The notes beneath the pieces are model-generated. The model worked only from the letters and a program-made list of their open reading frames with translations. It was not told the DNA's origin and did no database searches. Below are positions 1-9,678 of a stretch of 64,000 bases of DNA, one piece after another (position 1 is the first letter of the stretch; every line of letters starts with the position of its first letter). The translations under genes and the position numbers were made by a program. The stretch comes from Ignavibacteriales bacterium. GTDB lineage: Bacteria > Bacteroidota > Ignavibacteria > Ignavibacteriales > Melioribacteraceae. The stretch lies in assembly GCA_026390795.1 (NCBI GenBank), contig JAPLFG010000004.1:62001-126000 (forward strand). The letters are read 5' to 3'.

Positions 1-421
1 TTCTTGGACCACCGGATTCACGACGTCTATCAAGATTATCGTTCACACCCATAATATGAATCGGAAAATTATCGAGAGCTTCAACTCTGTGGCTTATAGC
101 ATAGGATTTTTCGTTTACAACCTCTGAAGAACGCTGGAATTCTAATTTGTAGCCAAGGTTTTCAAGTAAAGGAATGATCCAGAATTTTCTTGTCTCTTCA
201 ACACCGCTCTGGTTATCAGTTAATTTTTCTGTCCTACGTTTGAAGATATTCCACTGATCTTTAGCATCAGCCCATGCGCGCGCAATATCATCTTTTACCT
301 TGAATGATCGGTCGAAACCAAAGTCAGAAGGATTCTGCCCGCGAACATCAGCAGAATCAAGCTTTTCGAATAGCTCGGGTGAAATTATATTTCCTTCAAC
401 ACGTATAGAAGATGTTTTCAT
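1..421 (-). CDS. Eco57I/PglX-type adenine DNA methylase, N-terminal part (gene runs off the left edge)
   Basis: The minus strand is open from an ATG at 421 to the window edge, giving about 140 residues that begin MKTSSIRVEGNIISPELF and include a RAWADAKDQWNIFKRR helix and a KFWIIPLLENLGY segment. AGGA lies five bases before the ATG. Segments like these are typical of the N-terminal region of large Eco57I/PglX-type N6-adenine methylases (DrmMI in class 1 DISARM); the catalytic NPPY motif would lie outside the window. The gene is last in a minus-strand run behind the fused helicase, the SNF2 helicase and the Fic gene, but a 215-base spacer with repeats separates it from Fic, so it may have its own promoter. 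The methylase assignment rests on N-terminal resemblance and context and is an inference. Confidence 0.6.
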   Translation of the reverse strand, partial: MKTSSIRVEGNIISPELFEKLDSADVRGQNPSDFGFDRSFKVKDDIARAWADAKDQWNIFKRRTEKLTDNQSGVEETRKFWIIPLLENLGYKLEFQRSSEVVNEKSYAISHRVEALDNFPIHIMGVNDNLDRRRESGGPR

Positions 422-458
422 GAAATCCTAAAAAAGAATAGCATACTGTTTATATGGG

Positions 459-530
459 TATGCACAATTAATCCAATTTTTTAAGCATATCTTATTTTGT
501 ATGCACAAATTTTTCGATTTTTTGTGCATA
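459..530. promoter_or_regulatory. Operator-like cluster of TATGCACAA sites upstream of the methylase gene
   Basis: TATGCACAAA at 500-509 is repeated as a perfect inverted copy at 521-530 with an 11-base spacer. A third copy of the core, TATGCACAA, lies at 459-467, 41 bases from the start of the second. The cluster sits just upstream (minus-strand sense) of the methylase start at 421, where a promoter would be expected. A palindrome with a phased half site suggests binding by a dimeric regulator; which protein binds is unknown. Confidence 0.5.
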
Positions 531-575
531 TGTTTTAAAATAATGTGAGTCGTGCAGACACACAGCTATAACAAC

Positions 576-635
576 GTGTGTCATTTTTTAATAAAATGAC
601 ACATATGCCGTTATTGATGTGTCTAACTGACACAT
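576..635. repeat. Two tandem GTGTC/GACAC hairpins between the Fic and methylase genes
   Basis: GTGTCATTTT at 578-587 pairs perfectly with 593-602 over a 5-base loop, and ATGTGTC at 617-623 pairs perfectly with 629-635 over another 5-base loop. Both right arms share TGACACAT (597-604 and 628-635). The pair lies just after the Fic stop in the minus sense. It could terminate or attenuate the operon transcript, or be a protein-binding site; no clear U tract follows on the minus strand. Confidence 0.45.
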
Positions 636-636
636 G

Positions 637-1728
637 TTATTTTTTGCCCTTAAACAAATTGTAGATTTTATTATTTATAAAAACAACATCACTTCCAATT
701 TTTTTGCTGGATAGGATTTCCAATTTTTCTAATTCGCGGAGATATATGCCCGCAGCTTTTCTGGCGGCTAGACCACTTTCAACAATAGTAGCAATTCTGC
801 AATACGGATCATTAAAGAGTATCTCAACCAATTCTTTAGTATAAATCTTCGGTAACTTTTCTTTAACCTCAATAACAGTATCATCCAATATTTTTTTTAT
901 CTTTTTAATTTTTGCCGAAGTATCGATTGCTGTAGATTCGATTGCATCGAGCATATATAGAACCCACTGTTCCCAATTTTGGTTATAAGTAACCTCGCGT
1001 AAGAAACGGTAGTAGTCAGATTTGTTTTTGATTATGAAGCTGCTCAAATACAAAATTGGGAGGTCGAGTAATTCATTTAGGGCCAGGTAAAGAACGTTAA
1101 TTATTCTGCCGGTTCTACCGTTTCCATCATAGAAAGGATGGATAGATTCAAACTGGTAGTGAAGGACAGCCATTTTTACAAGAGGATCGATACCGTTCGA
1201 AGAGTTTAAATAATCTTCAAAGTTTTTTAACAATGAACGAATATTAGATTCGCCAACAGGGGGAGTATAAATGACTTCTTTGGTTATCTCATTTTGTAAA
1301 ACTGTACCGGGCAGTTTTCTTATGCCGGCATTAGTTTCCACAAGTTCGGCTTGAATATCAATTATCATGTTTGTGGAAAGAAATCCTTTGCGTTTTACAT
1401 CTGAAAATCCTTTCCAAAGAGCTTTACGATAATTAAGAACTTCTTTTGTAGAAGGATCGATCTTCAGTGAAGAAATTGCCAAAGCTTCGTAAAGTTTATC
1501 TCTTGTTGTGATGACGTTTTCTATAGCTGAACTGTCTCTTGCTTCTTCAAGAACGAGTGTATTAAGTAAAATGTTTTGATTAGGAATTAGAGCGGCAACG
1601 CCTTTGAGTTCTGCCAAAGCCTTATTAGCGGAGATTGCTTTTTTTAGTATCAATTTTGATTCAACCTCTGCTTTCGGAGGTAGAAGAGGCAAATCATTAT
1701 ATGGTCGATCTTTAATAAATTTTTTCAT
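637..1728 (-). CDS. Fic domain protein (class II, with C-terminal winged helix)
   Basis: This 363-residue protein has the Fic active-site motif HPFYDGNGRTGR at residues 197-208, which transfers AMP or a related nucleotide moiety to target hydroxyls. A flap-like QNEITKEVIYTPP segment lies near 145-157. An N-terminal S-x3-E-N motif (residues 66-71, SSAIEN) matches the inhibitory helix of class II Fic proteins, so it should be auto-inhibited. The last 70 residues look like a winged helix-turn-helix. The ATG at 1728 is preferred; a TTG at 1740, right after the upstream stop, would add four residues. It lies 12 bases behind the SNF2 helicase gene and appears co-transcribed with the defence operon. 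Its target is unknown. Confidence 0.88.
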   Translation of the reverse strand: MKKFIKDRPYNDLPLLPPKAEVESKLILKKAISANKALAELKGVAALIPNQNILLNTLVLEEARDSSAIENVITTRDKLYEALAISSLKIDPSTKEVLNYRKALWKGFSDVKRKGFLSTNMIIDIQAELVETNAGIRKLPGTVLQNEITKEVIYTPPVGESNIRSLLKNFEDYLNSSNGIDPLVKMAVLHYQFESIHPFYDGNGRTGRIINVLYLALNELLDLPILYLSSFIIKNKSDYYRFLREVTYNQNWEQWVLYMLDAIESTAIDTSAKIKKIKKILDDTVIEVKEKLPKIYTKELVEILFNDPYCRIATIVESGLAARKAAGIYLRELEKLEILSSKKIGSDVVFINNKIYNLFKGKK

Positions 1729-1740
1729 TTTGATACCCAA

Positions 1741-4548
1741 TTATAATTGCGGTATAATTATATAAATTCCTAAAACATCCGGAGGTAAAACCGGCTCTAT
1801 TAATTGATATTTACTTCCGCCAACTAATTTTCTGAATCGTTCATGAGCTTCTATCAATTTATTCGATCTCTCGCGTACAATATCTGTAAGAACATCTTGA
1901 GATTTTTTTATTGTTTCTATTTCTCGATCAAACAAAAACTCTTGTCTTGGTCTTTCATAATCTGATGATGGGACCAATTCTGCCAGTAAAGTTTTACATT
2001 TTTCATGCGTAATAAATTTTCTTTCGCTGATATTGTTTTCATATCCCCAAAGTATCATCTCTTCAGCTACAAGCTGTTTGCCGTCACTTTTATCTGAAAT
2101 AATATTTCTTACGCGAATTTGAATGATAGTTGTTTTTGTTTTGATATTCTTTGAAGGAATAACCGAAGCCCTTGCGGCAATTGGTTTATGTCCGTTGCCG
2201 ACCAAGGATTTATTAAGGATGTAATGCGAAAGCTGCTCTACGAATAAACAGTTTCTACCGATATAAAGGAACTCTTCCGGTGTCGGTGATTCAAAAGTAA
2301 TCAGCACTTCATCTCGATAATTAAAAATTGATTTGAAGATTGGATTCAGGTTTGTTGTGTATAATCTGTAGCCAGATTTATAAGGAATGATTTGTCCGCC
2401 AAGATTAGTTACGGCTTCAACCACAAATTGTTTAACCGCAACCGGATTACCCACAGCTTCATCAACCTCTTTAAGATCCTTTTCTATTTCACTTGCCTTA
2501 ACTGAATGTTGAGCAAAAATGCTGCGGGTTATTTTATCCCGTTCACTCGCTTTCTCATAAGCATTAGTGACTTGTACTTCTCCTGTTTCAATATCTTGGT
2601 CATCAAATCCAAGTTCCATCTGGTTATCAATCTTTACTGCATTCGGATTTAGTATCACCGCATTTAGTAAGCTATCAAGAATGCTTTGGCTGTCTTCCGG
2701 GAAAGGAACAGAAATACCAGTTTGTTTTCTAATTTCACGAGCTTTACGAAGAAGTATTTTTAATACAACCGAATCAATTGGATTATCTTTACCCCATAAG
2801 AGATAAGCTTTAACAACTGGCTCGGTCTGACCAAAGCGATCTACACGCCCTTCCCTTTGTTCTAAACGATTCGGATTCCAGGGTAAATCGTAATGCAGAA
2901 CTGCATTAAAAAACTTTTGTAGATTAACACCTTCACTTAAACAATCCGTTGAAATAAGAACATGATGTTTGTTCTTTGAGATTTCTAATTCATCTATTTT
3001 TTCTCGGCGTTGTTCATCAACCATCTCTCCGGTTATAACAAGCATGTCTGTATTTTTAGGAAGTTTCTCTTTGAAATACTCGCCAAGATATTTTGCCGTC
3101 TCGATGAAGCGGCAAAAGATAACCGGGTTGAATCCCTCTTTAAGCCATTGCAAAGAAACCTTCAAAGCCTCGGCTGCTTTATTGTCCTTAACATTTTCAA
3201 GTTTATCGGCAAGTTCACGTAGAAATTTGGTCTCGGTTTTTTTTAATTCAGATTTATCGATAATTTCAATAGGCAATGCATCAGATTCTGTTCCTTCAGT
3301 ATCGGCAACCGGGTTTTGAATCACTTCATTTTCAAACGCCTCTTCACTTATATTCAATGCTTTTTTTGAAAGCATTTCAATTCCGGCAGATGGGCTAGAC
3401 ATCACACCACGTAAAAGAGAAAGGATGGCGAAGTAACGAAATTTTTTCTTTGATGAGGATTGCAGATCAGAAGTATTCACCTTACGCGCAAAGGTTAACA
3501 AGTCGTTTAGAATTATTTTGTAGTCTTCCGATAAATTGTATTCAACTTCTTTAGAATCGCGCTGTGGGAATTCTGTTTTCTCCAGCCACTGCTCTACATC
3601 TGCCCTTCTTCTAATTATAAGATGATCGGCAACTTCTTTTCTTTTAGACAGAGTTGAAGTGACCAAATCAATAGTTTCGAACTCATTCTTTAATAAGCCC
3701 AGCAATGATTGAAACTCGGCTTGTTTACCGCTGTGAGGTGTTGCGGTCATCATTATAAGATGCTGATTTGATTTTGCAGCAATAGCATGAACAAGATGAT
3801 GCCTTTGCTGCTGTTTAACACTCTGACCATCCGGTTTAGCACAAGTATGGGCTTCATCAACAATTATTAATTCAGGACACTCATTTAAGAAAATTTCTCT
3901 CTTAGGTCCGGATTTTATAAAATCTATAGACACAACCTGATATGGATATTCACGAAAAATAGATCCATCCCCTTGAATTTTTCTATCAAGCTGAGCTGCC
4001 GTGCTTGAACGAATAATCACCGCATCAAGGGAAAACTTATCTTTTAATTCTTGCTGCCATTGTTCACAAAGGTGGGGCAGACATACAACAGCAAAACGTT
4101 TTATCTCGCCACGGTCCAATAGTTCTCTTACAATGAGTAAGGCTTCGATTGTCTTTCCAACGCCTACATCATCGGCAATCAACAAACGAACAAAATCTTG
4201 TTTAAGTGACATAACCAACGGAACAAGTTGATACGATCTTGGACGGAAAGAAAGTTTACCCATACAACGGAATGGACCAGACACATTTCTGAAAGAAAGT
4301 CTGGCAGCATTGTAAAGGAGGTTCGCTGTTGTATAATTGCCAATATCTTTACTTGCTGGATATGGGAATTCAGCACAAGTTGGAATTTCATCACCAAAAG
4401 CTAAAGGCAAGAATATTCCAGTTGTTTCTTCGTCTGATCCTCCAAGTGGTTTAACCACAAGAAGATCCTTATCGCTTGAAGGCATTACAACCCATTCACG
4501 GTTTCGTAATTTAACCAGCGAACCGGGCTGAAAAGTTTGTTGAGTCAT
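1741..4548 (-). CDS. SNF2/RapA-type helicase, DrmD-like
   Basis: This 935-residue SF2 ATPase has an N-terminal Tudor-like segment (about 5-50), Walker A ADDVGVGKT (125-133), DEAH (231-234), a TATPHSG motif III, and a C-terminal helicase lobe with the motif VI run RLEQREGRVDRFGQT. The layout is that of RapA/HepA-like SNF2 proteins, which in class 1 DISARM is DrmD. Such proteins translocate on duplex DNA and remodel bound proteins. Its ATG follows the TAG stop of the large helicase gene with no gap (4549/4548), which suggests translational coupling. The assignment to SNF2 is secure; the DISARM-type role is inferred from its neighbours. Confidence 0.88.
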   Translation of the reverse strand: MTQQTFQPGSLVKLRNREWVVMPSSDKDLLVVKPLGGSDEETTGIFLPLAFGDEIPTCAEFPYPASKDIGNYTTANLLYNAARLSFRNVSGPFRCMGKLSFRPRSYQLVPLVMSLKQDFVRLLIADDVGVGKTIEALLIVRELLDRGEIKRFAVVCLPHLCEQWQQELKDKFSLDAVIIRSSTAAQLDRKIQGDGSIFREYPYQVVSIDFIKSGPKREIFLNECPELIIVDEAHTCAKPDGQSVKQQQRHHLVHAIAAKSNQHLIMMTATPHSGKQAEFQSLLGLLKNEFETIDLVTSTLSKRKEVADHLIIRRRADVEQWLEKTEFPQRDSKEVEYNLSEDYKIILNDLLTFARKVNTSDLQSSSKKKFRYFAILSLLRGVMSSPSAGIEMLSKKALNISEEAFENEVIQNPVADTEGTESDALPIEIIDKSELKKTETKFLRELADKLENVKDNKAAEALKVSLQWLKEGFNPVIFCRFIETAKYLGEYFKEKLPKNTDMLVITGEMVDEQRREKIDELEISKNKHHVLISTDCLSEGVNLQKFFNAVLHYDLPWNPNRLEQREGRVDRFGQTEPVVKAYLLWGKDNPIDSVVLKILLRKAREIRKQTGISVPFPEDSQSILDSLLNAVILNPNAVKIDNQMELGFDDQDIETGEVQVTNAYEKASERDKITRSIFAQHSVKASEIEKDLKEVDEAVGNPVAVKQFVVEAVTNLGGQIIPYKSGYRLYTTNLNPIFKSIFNYRDEVLITFESPTPEEFLYIGRNCLFVEQLSHYILNKSLVGNGHKPIAARASVIPSKNIKTKTTIIQIRVRNIISDKSDGKQLVAEEMILWGYENNISERKFITHEKCKTLLAELVPSSDYERPRQEFLFDREIETIKKSQDVLTDIVRERSNKLIEAHERFRKLVGGSKYQLIEPVLPPDVLGIYIIIPQL

Positions 4549-7500
4549 CTATTTTACTTTTATGAAAATATCGCTACGTTTTTTAATTAAGTCGTCCAAT
4601 GAATCTTTGTAATAGTAAACAATAACATCATAGCCGGCATTTAATAATGCTTCCCTTTTAAGTGCATCTTGCTTTTTAATTATAGGATCATCATGTGGAG
4701 TTCCGTCACAAAAGACACATGCATTTTCTTTTTCGTAAAAGAAATCGGGTTTAACATAAATGCCAGGAATTTCGACTTGTGTCTTATCTGGAAGTTTAAG
4801 TCCGTTGTTACACAAGTAATCTAAGAACTTTCTTTCGGTTGATGAGTGAGGATCAATTCTTTCTTCAAGATATTTATATTGTTCATCAAAAGTTTTGAAA
4901 TCAGGATTAGTAGAAATTTCAAACTGACAAGACAATAATTTTTCCAAAGGCTGCTTAATAAGCTGCCTATCAATCCTCATGTGATCGCGTTGGTTATAGT
5001 AGCTCAGCAAATCCGAATAAGTTGCCGGACCGATACCAGGTTTTGTATCTTCCCCATTTTCGTAATAACAAATTTTGTAAGCTTCTTGAATTATTGTTTT
5101 AAATAAGTCAACTTTTTCAACCACCTGAGATAGAACTCCAAGACTTCCTTCAGCAGCTTCATAGATGAAAATATTGGGCCATTCTGGTTTACCCATTACT
5201 TCAACACCTATTTCGTTTGATTCAACCTGAAAAACATTTTCGATTGCGCGTTTCATAGCATACTGCAATGTGATTATGCTATCAGCTACAAAGCCTTCAT
5301 TAAAAGCAAGAGCTTTCAAAGGATGAATATACAAAGCATCGGCAGTATCCGTCGTGAATAGACGAACTCTTCTAATGTTATTTTGATCTTGCGTTTTATC
5401 TTCTAGAATAGATTCTTTTTTCCAGAATCCGGTTTTCATATTAATCAGAAATCCTGGTTCTTTTCTGATCCGCCATCTCTCATTAATCTTAATAAGTGTT
5501 GCTGCGGGAATGTATCTTATTTTTAGTAGCTGGTCCTTCCCATCATTCACAAATACAGTTCTAATCCTTTTAAGTCCACCTTCGACAGTGAAAAACGTTT
5601 TAATATCGAATCCCAACGATAATCTTTCTTCTTCTTCGCAATTTATTCTTTCCATTTGCATTGTGCGGTTTTCTGCCATTGGAAGAAGATCGGTATATAG
5701 TTCTCTTTCATCATCAGTGTTAAGCAATGAATCAGTAAATGGACAAAACTCAAGATTGTAATCATCCTTCATAAATGCGTAACCGCTAGACTTACTGACT
5801 TTAATCTTCTCAATTTTATTCTCAGTATCACTCAGTAGAGTCTGAATGATCTTGTATTTATTTCCGTCATGATAAATAATATTTCCAGGGCCAAATTCAC
5901 GTAAAGCAAGAAATCTTGCACGGGAGATAAATTCGCCCTCTTCCCCTTTGGGTACAAATGCACGCAATGGCAATCTTGTAAAATTATATCCAGGAAGAAA
6001 TCCTTCCGACGCAAAATAACGATAGGGATAAAACTCTGAAAGTTGTGTGTTTTTTTGTGAGTCCGAATCAGTATTCTTTAGAAGGTCAAGCTGTCTGTTT
6101 GCTTGTTTTTGTTCAATGTAAGCTTTTCTTTTATCTTCCGAAGTATTGGATAATATCGGATCATTAATGATCTGCTGTGCATTGTAAAGTTGCCTTGTTG
6201 CTGATTTGAATAATTCTCGCCAACGGTCTAATGCTTTATTAAAGGCTCTCGGGGCATCGTTGATTTGTCTTGTTATCCATTCATCAGAGAACCAACTACA
6301 CTTCTCCTCCAGATTGGGAAGAAGATCTTGAATAGCTTTTTTATAAACTGAGTGGATGAGCTTTTGTCTTACCATAGATAAGTTTAATTTCTCCACGACC
6401 TCATCTTTTAGAGGTAATTCATCAGGTTTCTCCATTACGATCATATTGGCTAAGGAATCATTAAGAGAGCCAAGTCCAACCTCTGAAAGATAGATTGCGT
6501 TCAAATGAGAGCAGAGTAATTCCTCGTTATAAAGATCTAATCTTGGTGCAGAAACCGCTCCAGCAACCATGTCTGTAGGATGATTAAAAAAGTGCTTGTC
6601 GTGAGGAGAATAATTTGAACAGAATGTAAAGATTAATGCAGCCTGACCGCTTCTTCCGGCACGCCCGCCCCTCTGTGCATAATTAGATGGGTTAGGCGGT
6701 ACATTTCTAAGGTGGACAATATTGAGCGTGGAAATATCTATTCCCAATTCCATTGTTGGTGAACAATTCAGAAGAGAGATTTCTCCATTACGGAAGCGTT
6801 CTTCCCTATCCTTTCTAACATCATTTTTGATTTGAGCAGTATGTTCCCTTGCTTCAAGTGTTTTCAATTGATCGAATCTTTGTAAATAAAATGATTGGAA
6901 AAAATGATTCGGCTTTGGTGTAAAATTCTTATAAGAAAGGATTCTAACTTTATCAGGTAGAATATTTTTACCATCTCCAACTTTCCAAATAATAGAATCA
7001 ACTTTAAGACGGTAGAGTTTTATTTTTTTGTCTTTTGAATTAATCTCTTTGACAGTTAGCCAGTTAGCTTTCTCAAGTTTATCGAGAAGTTTGTGAACAT
7101 AATCGTTATAAATACCAGATAAGTCATAATTATATTTTTTAGCTATGGATTTGAGATACTTTCCGAAGTAGCTCTGAGGACCGAGACTTACGGTATAAAG
7201 TTTTTGATTGTATGATTTGTAGGCTTCAACACGCATGAAGCTTGGTTCATCAATTTTCTCGTCTTTATCTAAACCCCATTCAGGTTTAATTTTTTCTCGA
7301 AATGTATTTTGCAACCGCTCAATTTCATTACTTTCAAGAAGCGAATAAGATAAAGAGTAATTCCTTCTGAAGTAATCAAGAATCTGCTGAATGAAATCCC
7401 TTCTCTCATCTAAATTCATATCTTTAACAATAGGCGTATCTTTCCAAAAATCTTCGACGCTGAGGGTATCGTCAATAAATTTATATTTTATCTCAAGAAG

Positions 7501-9678
7501 AGCGCACTGCTCAAGATTCGGGAGTACTACGCGCCAACCTCTTTTAAGATCTGTCAATAATCGGTACATGATATAGTTTTTGAAAGCTTTATTATTTTCA
7601 TCGGCTTGAAATGGGAGCGGAGAATATTGTTTAGCATAAATTTCTTGTGAAAGATTTAGAGTTTCAAAAACAGAACTTGCAATCGTGGAATAATCAAGTG
7701 TACCTTGTTCAGAATTCTTTAATGCATAGTAAATTGCCGAACGGAGGCGACCAATTTTGATAAAATCATTAAAGTGTCCGGCTTGTAATGCTGCATCCTG
7801 CCGATTATCGGTAAAGCTAAGTATTTTTTGTTCAGAGACATCCACTGCGGCATCGTGAAGTGATTTAATTATAGAGAAAGAAAGTACTGTTGTTGAAGTA
7901 CTTCTTCCTTCTGTTCCAAGTTTAGCAAGTTTTGTACTCTCTGAAGTTTTTCTGTCGTAGAATGCACCACCTGTTGGATCGAATAGTAACGGAGCTGCTA
8001 TATACCAACCGTTTAATGGTAAACTGTCATCTTTATCAGAAAAAATTCCATATTCGTTAAAATATATTTTTTGCGGAATTCTATCTTTATATTCTTTAAC
8101 TACAGCTATATCCCCACTTTTAGATTGCTTAACCCATGAATCAGGCAAATTCCCAATCTGACTTTCATCCCAAATTAATTCAGAATCATCAGCAGTAATG
8201 ATGTAACCTTGTTCAAAACTTTCTTCCTCTTCTTCTGAGATTTTATGATTGAACTCTCGTGGTTCAAGAATGCTCTCTGATAGATTCTTCCTCACACAAA
8301 TAAATTCATGTCCGGATATACGACTAAATACAACCGGATAAATTGGCTTCTTCTCATTCTTCTCATCTTTAATGAAGCTAGATGGATCAAGAGTTATCAC
8401 ACGATTTTCTTTCGCATCAAGAGTTATATAAACAGAGCCAGTTTGGCTGATGAATTGATGTAATTTAAAAGGTAAAATTGGTTTTCTGTCAGAGTCTTTT
8501 TCATTATTTAAGTAATTAGCCCATTTCAAAAGTCTCATTAATTGAAGCAAGCATATTTCAATATTCTCATTTGTTTTCTCGGACAGCGCTTGAGCGATTG
8601 ATCTCAAATTGAGTGGTTTCCGTCTTATGAGTACACCATCATTCTTAGTTAATGCAATCTCGTTTTCAATCCAGCTTGCTAAGGGATGATTTAATAATTC
8701 ATCATACGGAGCGGTACTATTTATTTCATCCTGTAGGGAGTTTTGAAGTTGAGATAAAGATTGTTCAGAATAGCCTAATGAATTGATAAGTTTTTCATCA
8801 ATTATCTGTTCGCTTGTAAAAGGTTTTCCAAAAATTCTGGTAGCAACTTCAGCTACTTTGTTTTTCTGCTCATTGTATGATTCTCCTGAAATCATTGTGG
8901 CAGATGTGCCAATACAAACCAAAGAACTTTTAGCCAATGATCTGATTCTGCGTATGAGTAACGAAACATCCGAACCTTGTCTTCCACGATATGTATGCAG
9001 TTCGTCAAATACAAGAAATCGTAAATTATCCGAAATAGAATTTTTAATTTCGTTTTCAGCCAACCGAGTAATTATTAATTCCAGCATCATATAGTTAGTC
9101 AGCAAAATATCCGGAGGATTAGATTTAATTTCTTCTCGCTCGGCTTTCCCCTCTTGACCAGTATATTGTTTATAAGTAATTGGGAAAGGCAATCCAGAAT
9201 TAGTCTCGTACTTTTGTTTCCATTTGTCCAACTCTAACGTTTGAGAATTAATGAGGGCGTTCATCGGATAAACGATTAAAGCTTTTACCCCGCGACCACT
9301 TTGTTTTGATTTGAAGAGATGGTTGAATACCGTTCCCATGAAAGTAAGAGATTTACCTGAGCCGGTTCCTGAAGTAACAATAAAATCTTTATCTGCTGTC
9401 CCAAGTCTTAGTGCTTCTACTTGATGTTTATAAAGCTGGTATCCCTTAAACATATGGATCATTTCACTTACGACAGTTCCTTGCTGAGATAGAGATTCGA
9501 TTGAGTCTGATTTTTCATAAGATGGATTAAATTGGATAAGAGGATCTGGCCAAAGCTTTTGTGAGCTTAATTGCTCTTTTACAAATGATCGAATTTTTTC
9601 ATCTTTAATATCAATAAAGGAATTGATATAGTCGGAATATTCGTTTATTACATTTTGGTGAAATTGAAAAATGTTCAT
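4549..9678 (-). CDS. DEAD-box helicase with MZB/DUF1998-like region and C-terminal Vsr/DUF559-like nuclease
   Basis: This 1,709-residue protein has a Q-motif (about 80-90), Walker A TSGTGSGKS (102-110), DELH (225-228), and a C-lobe with ELGIDISTLNIVHLRNVPP followed by QRGGRAGRSGQ near 975-1030. An MZB-like region near 1,480-1,600 keeps YEAAEGSLGVL and DLLSYYNQRDH, but has no CxxC cluster before that block. The last 100 residues (ERKF, KPDFFY, CVFCDGTPHD, GYDVIVYYY) match the Vsr/DUF559 endonuclease fold. The ATG at 9678 has AGGGG five bases upstream and is preferred over an extension to 9717. It is first in the operon. It resembles DISARM DrmA and DrmB joined in one chain with an added nuclease; that equivalence is an inference. 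Confidence 0.85.
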   Translation of the reverse strand: MNIFQFHQNVINEYSDYINSFIDIKDEKIRSFVKEQLSSQKLWPDPLIQFNPSYEKSDSIESLSQQGTVVSEMIHMFKGYQLYKHQVEALRLGTADKDFIVTSGTGSGKSLTFMGTVFNHLFKSKQSGRGVKALIVYPMNALINSQTLELDKWKQKYETNSGLPFPITYKQYTGQEGKAEREEIKSNPPDILLTNYMMLELIITRLAENEIKNSISDNLRFLVFDELHTYRGRQGSDVSLLIRRIRSLAKSSLVCIGTSATMISGESYNEQKNKVAEVATRIFGKPFTSEQIIDEKLINSLGYSEQSLSQLQNSLQDEINSTAPYDELLNHPLASWIENEIALTKNDGVLIRRKPLNLRSIAQALSEKTNENIEICLLQLMRLLKWANYLNNEKDSDRKPILPFKLHQFISQTGSVYITLDAKENRVITLDPSSFIKDEKNEKKPIYPVVFSRISGHEFICVRKNLSESILEPREFNHKISEEEEESFEQGYIITADDSELIWDESQIGNLPDSWVKQSKSGDIAVVKEYKDRIPQKIYFNEYGIFSDKDDSLPLNGWYIAAPLLFDPTGGAFYDRKTSESTKLAKLGTEGRSTSTTVLSFSIIKSLHDAAVDVSEQKILSFTDNRQDAALQAGHFNDFIKIGRLRSAIYYALKNSEQGTLDYSTIASSVFETLNLSQEIYAKQYSPLPFQADENNKAFKNYIMYRLLTDLKRGWRVVLPNLEQCALLEIKYKFIDDTLSVEDFWKDTPIVKDMNLDERRDFIQQILDYFRRNYSLSYSLLESNEIERLQNTFREKIKPEWGLDKDEKIDEPSFMRVEAYKSYNQKLYTVSLGPQSYFGKYLKSIAKKYNYDLSGIYNDYVHKLLDKLEKANWLTVKEINSKDKKIKLYRLKVDSIIWKVGDGKNILPDKVRILSYKNFTPKPNHFFQSFYLQRFDQLKTLEAREHTAQIKNDVRKDREERFRNGEISLLNCSPTMELGIDISTLNIVHLRNVPPNPSNYAQRGGRAGRSGQAALIFTFCSNYSPHDKHFFNHPTDMVAGAVSAPRLDLYNEELLCSHLNAIYLSEVGLGSLNDSLANMIVMEKPDELPLKDEVVEKLNLSMVRQKLIHSVYKKAIQDLLPNLEEKCSWFSDEWITRQINDAPRAFNKALDRWRELFKSATRQLYNAQQIINDPILSNTSEDKRKAYIEQKQANRQLDLLKNTDSDSQKNTQLSEFYPYRYFASEGFLPGYNFTRLPLRAFVPKGEEGEFISRARFLALREFGPGNIIYHDGNKYKIIQTLLSDTENKIEKIKVSKSSGYAFMKDDYNLEFCPFTDSLLNTDDERELYTDLLPMAENRTMQMERINCEEEERLSLGFDIKTFFTVEGGLKRIRTVFVNDGKDQLLKIRYIPAATLIKINERWRIRKEPGFLINMKTGFWKKESILEDKTQDQNNIRRVRLFTTDTADALYIHPLKALAFNEGFVADSIITLQYAMKRAIENVFQVESNEIGVEVMGKPEWPNIFIYEAAEGSLGVLSQVVEKVDLFKTIIQEAYKICYYENGEDTKPGIGPATYSDLLSYYNQRDHMRIDRQLIKQPLEKLLSCQFEISTNPDFKTFDEQYKYLEERIDPHSSTERKFLDYLCNNGLKLPDKTQVEIPGIYVKPDFFYEKENACVFCDGTPHDDPIIKKQDALKREALLNAGYDVIVYYYKDSLDDLIKKRSDIFIKVK

